In this document: in pieces, positions 5,761 to 8,854 of the stretch
Position numbering within the stretch: the first letter of the stretch is position 1
Layout: the number at the start of each line of letters is the position of its first letter
NCBI GenBank assembly: GCA_026785865.1
Contig: JAJAZG010000072.1
Location: forward strand, 1 to 8,854
DNA: 8,854 nt
Direction of reading: 5' to 3'
From: Pseudanabaena sp. CAN_BIN31
Lineage (GTDB): Bacteria > Cyanobacteriota > Cyanobacteriia > Pseudanabaenales > Pseudanabaenaceae
Position numbers and translations under genes: made by a program
The notes under the pieces: generated by a model
What the model saw: the letters and a program-made list of their open reading frames with translations, nothing else
The model's database searches: none
Told to the model about the DNA's origin: nothing

Positions 5761-6002
5761 ATTGATGTTGCTTCATTTTTATTTGGTATAGTCTCTGGCA
5801 CAGGATCGTAACCTCCCATATGCCAAGGATGACAAGATGATATGCGTTTGGTTGCCATCCAGCCGCCTTTGATTAATCCAAATCGCTCGATCGCCGTTAG
5901 GGCATATTGCGAACAAGTCGGTTGAAATCTGCATCGCGGTGGTAAAAATGGCGAAATGCACAATCGATAAAACTGAATCAACAAAATGACAAGTTTTTTC
6001 AT
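5757..6002 (-). CDS. yidD: YidD, membrane protein insertion efficiency factor
   Basis: An 81-residue protein of the YidD (haemolytic domain, DUF37) family, normal for its length of 70-90. The N-terminal amphipathic/hydrophobic helix LVILLIQFYRLCISPFLPP would lie at the inner face of the plasma membrane. It is followed by the family hallmarks CRFQPTCSQYA (the cysteines of this motif are conserved) and RISSCHPWHMGGYDPVP. YidD assists YidC in inserting membrane proteins. In many bacteria the gene sits between rnpA and yidC; here it stands alone. Its TAA (5757-5759) overlaps the TAA of the convergent ComFB gene (5758-5760) within a single TTAA, so there is no room for a terminator between them. 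The ATG start gives the expected N-terminus. Confidence 0.93.
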   Translation of the reverse strand: MKKLVILLIQFYRLCISPFLPPRCRFQPTCSQYALTAIERFGLIKGGWMATKRISSCHPWHMGGYDPVPETIPNKNEATSI

Positions 6003-6016
6003 AGATTTTTTGGTGA

Positions 6017-6046
6017 TTGCGGTAGGCTATTTATAAAGCTATAGCT
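6017..6046 (+). promoter_or_regulatory. Weak candidate promoter of the amidase gene
   Basis: TTGCGG (6017-6022) and TATAGC (6040-6045) are 17 bp apart in the 73-bp divergent spacer between yidD and the amidase gene. The -10 lies in a perfect AGCTATAGCT palindrome (6037-6046). Both hexamers match the consensus poorly. Confidence 0.3.
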
Positions 6047-6075
6047 ACATTTTAACGTCTCAATCCTATCTGCTG

Positions 6076-6930
6076 ATGTCATCCCCTAAAACTGTCACGA
6101 TCGCGGTTATTCAAGCCTCTCTAAATGCTGATATTGCTACCAATGTCGCTAAAATATCAGATTTGGTTAATAAAGCTGCTCATCAAGGAGCGCAGGTAAT
6201 TTTGCCGCCAGAATTATTTGAAAGTCCCTATTTTTGTCGAGAGGAGCGCGATCGCTTTTTTGATTGGGCGCAACCTGTCGAAAATCATCCGACGATCGCC
6301 CGTTTTCAAAGGCTTGCTAAAGAGCTTAATGTCGTGATTCCTGTTTCTTTTTTTGAGCGATCGCAACAAGTTTATTACAACAGTTTGGCGATGGTCGATG
6401 CTGACGGCTCATTATTGGGAGTTTATCGTAAAAGCCATATTCCTGATGGCCCTGGTTACGAAGAAAAGTTTTATTTTCGCGGCGGCGATACGGGCTTCAA
6501 AGTTTGGGATACCGCTTTTGGCAAAATCGGCGTGGGTATTTGCTGGGATCAGTGGTTTCCTGAATGTGCCAGAGCGATGGTACTTATGGGCGCAGAAATT
6601 TTGCTCTATCCGACGGCGATCGGTTCGGAGCCTGAAGAGCCAAACCTGAATACTAAAGATCCTTGGCAACGGGCGATGATCGGTCATGCCGTTAGCAATG
6701 TCATCCCTGTGGCGGCGGCGAATCGGATCGGCTTAGAGGGAGATCAAACTTTTTATGGTCATTCGTTTATTGCTAACCATCGAGGCGATAAGGTTGCAGA
6801 GTTAAACGACACTGAAGAAGGTTTAATTTTAGCAAGTTTTGATCTTGACCAAGTACGACTTAACCGCGCTTCCTTTGGCTTTTTTCGCGATCGCCGTCCC
6901 GACTTGTATCAGGTTTTATTATCTCCCTAG
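6076..6930 (+). CDS. aguB: N-carbamoylputrescine amidase (nitrilase superfamily)
   Basis: A 284-residue nitrilase-fold amidohydrolase that should convert N-carbamoylputrescine to putrescine, CO2 and ammonia in the arginine-agmatine-putrescine route. The Glu-Lys-Cys triad is visible: E46 in ILPPELFESPYFC, K119 in YRKSHIPDGPGYEEKFYF, and C156 in GVGICWDQWFPECAR. The stretches after these, YPTAIGSEP, DPWQRAMIGHAVSN, and the C-terminal RASFGFFRDRRPDLY, are typical of the AguB subgroup rather than of general nitrilases. The length is usual. Agmatine deiminase, its pathway partner, is not in the window. ATG 6076 is used although no clear ribosome site precedes it, as often in cyanobacteria. The gene converges on the phosphoesterase gene with a 12-bp gap and a perfect 12-bp palindrome at its stop. 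Confidence 0.93.
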   Translation: MSSPKTVTIAVIQASLNADIATNVAKISDLVNKAAHQGAQVILPPELFESPYFCREERDRFFDWAQPVENHPTIARFQRLAKELNVVIPVSFFERSQQVYYNSLAMVDADGSLLGVYRKSHIPDGPGYEEKFYFRGGDTGFKVWDTAFGKIGVGICWDQWFPECARAMVLMGAEILLYPTAIGSEPEEPNLNTKDPWQRAMIGHAVSNVIPVAAANRIGLEGDQTFYGHSFIANHRGDKVAELNDTEEGLILASFDLDQVRLNRASFGFFRDRRPDLYQVLLSP

Positions 6931-6940
6931 AGATATCTCT
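6929..6940. repeat. Perfect 12-bp palindrome AGAGATATCTCT
   Basis: This palindrome starts within the amidase stop codon and fills the 12-bp gap before the convergent phosphoesterase stop. It has no loop or T-run, so I do not call it a terminator. Confidence 0.5.
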
Positions 6941-6942
6941 GC

Positions 6943-7716
6943 TTATGCCCAAGACCAACGCCGTTTAGGTACATCAGTCCTGCCAACTTCTGTTTTTTGC
7001 GATCGCCTCGGCACTGGCTCGATCACCGTCGTAATATCAGATAGTGCGTTCACTCTTAACTCATTGGTAAAAGTATTACATTGATAAACCGTTGCCGTAT
7101 CGAGATCTAGAGCCGATAACCAGCCACTTTTAGGATGATAACCACCAGTATCAATATCTAGCCAGCCCTTACCCAATACTAGGTTTCCTGGTGTTACTCC
7201 TGGGAAAACAAAGGTGATCGTATGTCCTGTAATAATAATTTTATCTTCAAAAAAAGGCTCCGTTGCACTATGAAATTCTTCACGAATCCAGCAGAATTCA
7301 GCAACCCCCTGCAATTCGAGCGGCATATTAGGATTTAGTCCAGCATGGACTAGCCATGCATCCCCTAAATCGACATAAAGCGGCAACTGCTCCATCCACT
7401 CCAAATGTGCTTGTAGTAGGCTGGATTCTCCATAACTTGCCAAAGTGTTCGTGCCACCATTCAGCAACCAACCTTTCCAAATCAGCGAGCCTTCATCACT
7501 ACTAAAAGCATCAAGACACATTTGTTCATGATTGCCTTTGAGACAAGTGTGACCATTGGCGATTACCCAGCTCACGACATCAAAGCTACGTGCGCCGCGA
7601 TCAATTAAATCGCCTAAAAAAAATAATTTATCGTCAGGACTACATTTAATAAAGTCAACTAACTTCATTAAACCGTCATACTGACCATGGATATCGCCAA
7701 ATACAAATCGAGTCAA
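6943..7716 (-). CDS. Metallophosphoesterase, PP1/ApaH-like protein phosphatase family
   Basis: A 257-residue calcineurin-like phosphoesterase with the full metal-site series: GDIHG (7-11), GDLIDRG (35-41), GNHE (61-64), LVHAGL (H124) and GHT (H165). This order and spacing match bacterial PP1-like Ser/Thr phosphatases and ApaH-type hydrolases. The substrate (phosphoprotein or dinucleoside polyphosphate) cannot be told from the sequence. It starts at TTG: the frame has a stop three codons upstream, and the next ATG (residue 17) would lose GDIHG. GGGGTGA lies just upstream as a ribosome site. A good promoter ends so close that the leader is only about ten bases. The basic C-terminal tail (about 235-257) is beyond the enzyme core. 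It is convergent with the amidase gene. Confidence 0.9.
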   Translation of the reverse strand: MTRFVFGDIHGQYDGLMKLVDFIKCSPDDKLFFLGDLIDRGARSFDVVSWVIANGHTCLKGNHEQMCLDAFSSDEGSLIWKGWLLNGGTNTLASYGESSLLQAHLEWMEQLPLYVDLGDAWLVHAGLNPNMPLELQGVAEFCWIREEFHSATEPFFEDKIIITGHTITFVFPGVTPGNLVLGKGWLDIDTGGYHPKSGWLSALDLDTATVYQCNTFTNELRVNALSDITTVIEPVPRRSQKTEVGRTDVPKRRWSWA

Positions 7717-7731
7717 TTTATGTCACCCCAT

Positions 7732-7760
7732 TTTATAAATGGTGAATGCAGAAACATCAA
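7732..7760 (-). promoter_or_regulatory. Sigma-70-type promoter of the phosphoesterase gene
   Basis: On the minus strand TTGATG (7755-7760) and TATAAA (7732-7737) are exactly 17 bp apart. Transcription would start near 7725, giving a leader of roughly ten bases before the TTG at 7716. Confidence 0.6.
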
Positions 7761-7928
7761 GTGTTTAAAGCTAATAATAGAAGCCAACGAACTATAGGGG
7801 GCTAATGAATTTTTAAGAGTATCACAACTTTTAAAGAGGATATTATTTTATCCATTGTTTTTATCTTATGACAAATTTTTCTTGCTTTCGTTCCACTTTG
7901 TTTCCTGTGACGATTAGCTCCACCTAAA

Positions 7929-7965
7929 TATTGGTGGCGTGACTCTAAGCGCCGCGCCACCAATA
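7929..7965. repeat. Inverted repeat TATTGGTGGCG ... CGCCACCAATA
   Basis: Perfect 11-bp arms (7929-7939, 7955-7965) flank a 15-base loop. CTTGGGTTTTATT follows, much like the GGGTTTT that follows the hairpins at 3797-3851 and 8032-8078. It may be a decayed member of the same repeat class. Confidence 0.6.
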
Positions 7966-7996
7966 CTTGGGTTTTATTATCTATTTTTCAGGAGTA

Positions 7997-8110
7997 TAGC
8001 TGTCGTCACTTGCGTTAGGACAAGCCAAAACTCAAAGAGAGTAAGTTGCGGCGCTTCGCGCTGCAACTTACTCTCTGGGTTTTATGTCCTAATACACTTG
8101 GTGACAGCTA
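7997..8110. mobile_element. MITE-like palindromic element 2
   Basis: The 28-base ends 7995-8022 and 8085-8112 are complementary at 22 of 28 positions, with perfect outer TATAGCTGTC/GACAGCTATA and inner TTAGGACA/TGTCCTAA. They enclose a hairpin with 19-bp arms. TA flanks fit an IS630/Tc1-type target. No transposase is encoded; the open frame crossing it (7939-8139) is incidental. It lies about 60 bp before truB and may affect its expression. Confidence 0.6.
8038..8078. repeat. Hairpin inside element 2, 19-bp arms, TTC loop
   Basis: AGAGAGTAAGTTGCGGCGC pairs with GCGCTGCAACTTACTCTCT with one G-T wobble. It is flanked by AAAACTC and GGGTTTT, which can extend the stem across a 2-base bulge. The plan matches the hairpin at 3797-3851. 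Confidence 0.85.
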
Positions 8111-8170
8111 TATATTTTGTTTTCACTTCTGGTATCTAATTAAAAAACGCTATGGTTCATCGTAATTTTT

Positions 8171-8854
8171 ATGTTTAACGGATTTATTAGCATCGATAAG
8201 CCTCCACAAATTACTGCCCATGACTGTGTGAGTAAATTACGAAAGTTACTTAAGCAAAAGAAAATTGGTCATGGCGGCACTCTCGATCCGATGGCTACGG
8301 GAGTTTTACCGATCGCCGTTGGTAATGCGACAAGACTTTTGCGATTTTTGCCAGACAGTAAGGCTTACGATGCAAGAATTCGCTTTGGAATTGTGACAAA
8401 TACTGACGATATTACGGGTGAAGTAATCAGCGATCGCCCCTGCCCAAATTTAACCATCGAAGAAATTAAGGATTTACTGCCCCTGTTTCAAGGCAAAATT
8501 ACGCAGCGTCCGCCGGCCTTTAGCGCAATTCAGGTCAATGGTGAACGTCTGTATAATTTAGCGCGGCGCGGTGAGATTGCCGAATCCGATATTCCAATGC
8601 GTTCCGTAGAAATTACGGAAATTCAGGTTTTAAAGTGGAGTGAGGGAGATTATCCAGAACTTGATGTGGCGATCGCCTGTGGATCAGGGACATATATTCG
8701 CTCAATTGCCAGAGACTTAGGTAAAAAGCTTGGTTGTGGGGCAACTTTATCAGGACTAAGACGCACTTATAGCAATGGTTTTGATTTAAGTTCTAGTTTG
8801 TCGTTTGAGCAAATTGCGGAGCTTGTGCGATCGCACAAATTCACAGTTCTTGCA
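8171..8854 (+). CDS. truB: tRNA pseudouridine-55 synthase TruB (3' end beyond window)
   Basis: 228 codons are open to the window edge, and cyanobacterial TruB is usually about 290-300 residues, so the C-terminal part is missing. TruB makes pseudouridine 55 in the T-loop of tRNAs. The N-terminus MFNGFISIDKPPQITAHD is typical, followed by the catalytic motif GHGGTLDPMATGVLP with D39. Further family blocks are KAYDARIRFGIVTNTDD with the substrate-stacking tyrosine, QRPPAFSAIQVNGERLYNLAR, and the GSGTYIRSIARDLG block. ATG 8171 gives the standard start; the ATG at 8152 is out of frame and ends after eight codons. No ribosome site is visible. The upstream region holds a MITE-like element. Confidence 0.95.
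   Translation, partial: MFNGFISIDKPPQITAHDCVSKLRKLLKQKKIGHGGTLDPMATGVLPIAVGNATRLLRFLPDSKAYDARIRFGIVTNTDDITGEVISDRPCPNLTIEEIKDLLPLFQGKITQRPPAFSAIQVNGERLYNLARRGEIAESDIPMRSVEITEIQVLKWSEGDYPELDVAIACGSGTYIRSIARDLGKKLGCGATLSGLRRTYSNGFDLSSSLSFEQIAELVRSHKFTVLA

Larger units (their letters stand above)
7717..8170. other. 454-bp spacer with two hairpins and a MITE-like element
   Basis: This region separates the divergent phosphoesterase and truB genes. Apart from the phosphoesterase promoter, it holds a hairpin at 7929-7965 and the palindromic element at 7997-8110. I see nothing convincing in 7761-7928, and no clear truB promoter. Confidence 0.7.

Noticed and set aside
7723..7745. Hairpin covering GGGGTGA before the phosphatase gene, as a possible RNA thermometer
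   Set aside because: The promoter's -10 lies within the hairpin and transcription should start near 7725, so most of the stem would not be in the RNA.
7939..8139. 66-codon plus-strand frame
   Set aside because: It runs through the palindromic element and has no domain-like features.
1..8854. CRISPR array, tRNA or rRNA genes
   Set aside because: I found no regularly spaced direct repeats and no T-loop/acceptor pattern on either strand by eye; a tRNAscan or CRISPR finder run would settle it.

Overview
The window looks like a chromosomal stretch of a cyanobacterium. By my count it carries about eighteen copies of the cyanobacterial HIP1 octamer GCGATCGC, spread over genes and spacers. It has moderate GC, AT-rich spacers with palindromic repeats, and cyanobacterial-type gene content such as a ComFB-domain protein. 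A Pseudanabaena-like filamentous lineage is a guess from general sequence flavour; it is not established here.

Layout. (1) 1-1785: the 3' part of an ABC/SMC-like ATPase gene, tightly followed by an HNH nuclease gene. This resembles the ATPase + HNH pairs of Septu (PtuA/PtuB) and retron-associated defence modules. The ATPase frame carries an in-frame TAA at 92-94, so it may be broken while the nuclease is intact. (2) 1853-3523: an ArsR-type regulator on the minus strand. It is divergent from a two-gene operon encoding a membrane-anchored rhodanese (YgaP-like) and a DsbA/FrnE-like thioredoxin-fold protein. A near-perfect 20-bp dyad lies inside the arsR promoter. The set reads as a sulfane-sulfur or thiol-stress unit like E. 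coli ygaV-ygaP, extended by a FrnE-like gene. (3) 3524-4668: 1.1 kb without an intact gene. It holds a fragment resembling a DUF6516-type protein, a 101-bp MITE-like element with a 26-bp perfect hairpin, a start-less zinc-ribbon-like reading frame, a terminator-like hairpin, and TAAT-N4-ATTA dyads. (4) 4669-5760: a 363-residue protein with two ComFB domains, a fold linked to c-di-GMP sensing in cyanobacteria. (5) 5757-6930: yidD (minus), whose stop overlaps the ComFB-gene stop, then a nitrilase-family N-carbamoylputrescine amidase (plus) for polyamine synthesis. (6) 6943-7716: a PP1/ApaH-like metallophosphoesterase (minus) with a TTG start behind a good promoter. (7) 7717-8170: a spacer with another hairpin and a second MITE-like element (about 114 bp). 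(8) 8171-end: truB, cut by the window edge.

The most interesting points are the apparently decapitated ATPase/HNH defence pair, the ArsR-rhodanese-FrnE divergon with a single-thiol active site, the tandem ComFB protein with dyads at its promoter, and two TA-flanked palindromic elements of the same architecture. None of the family names has been checked by a database search.
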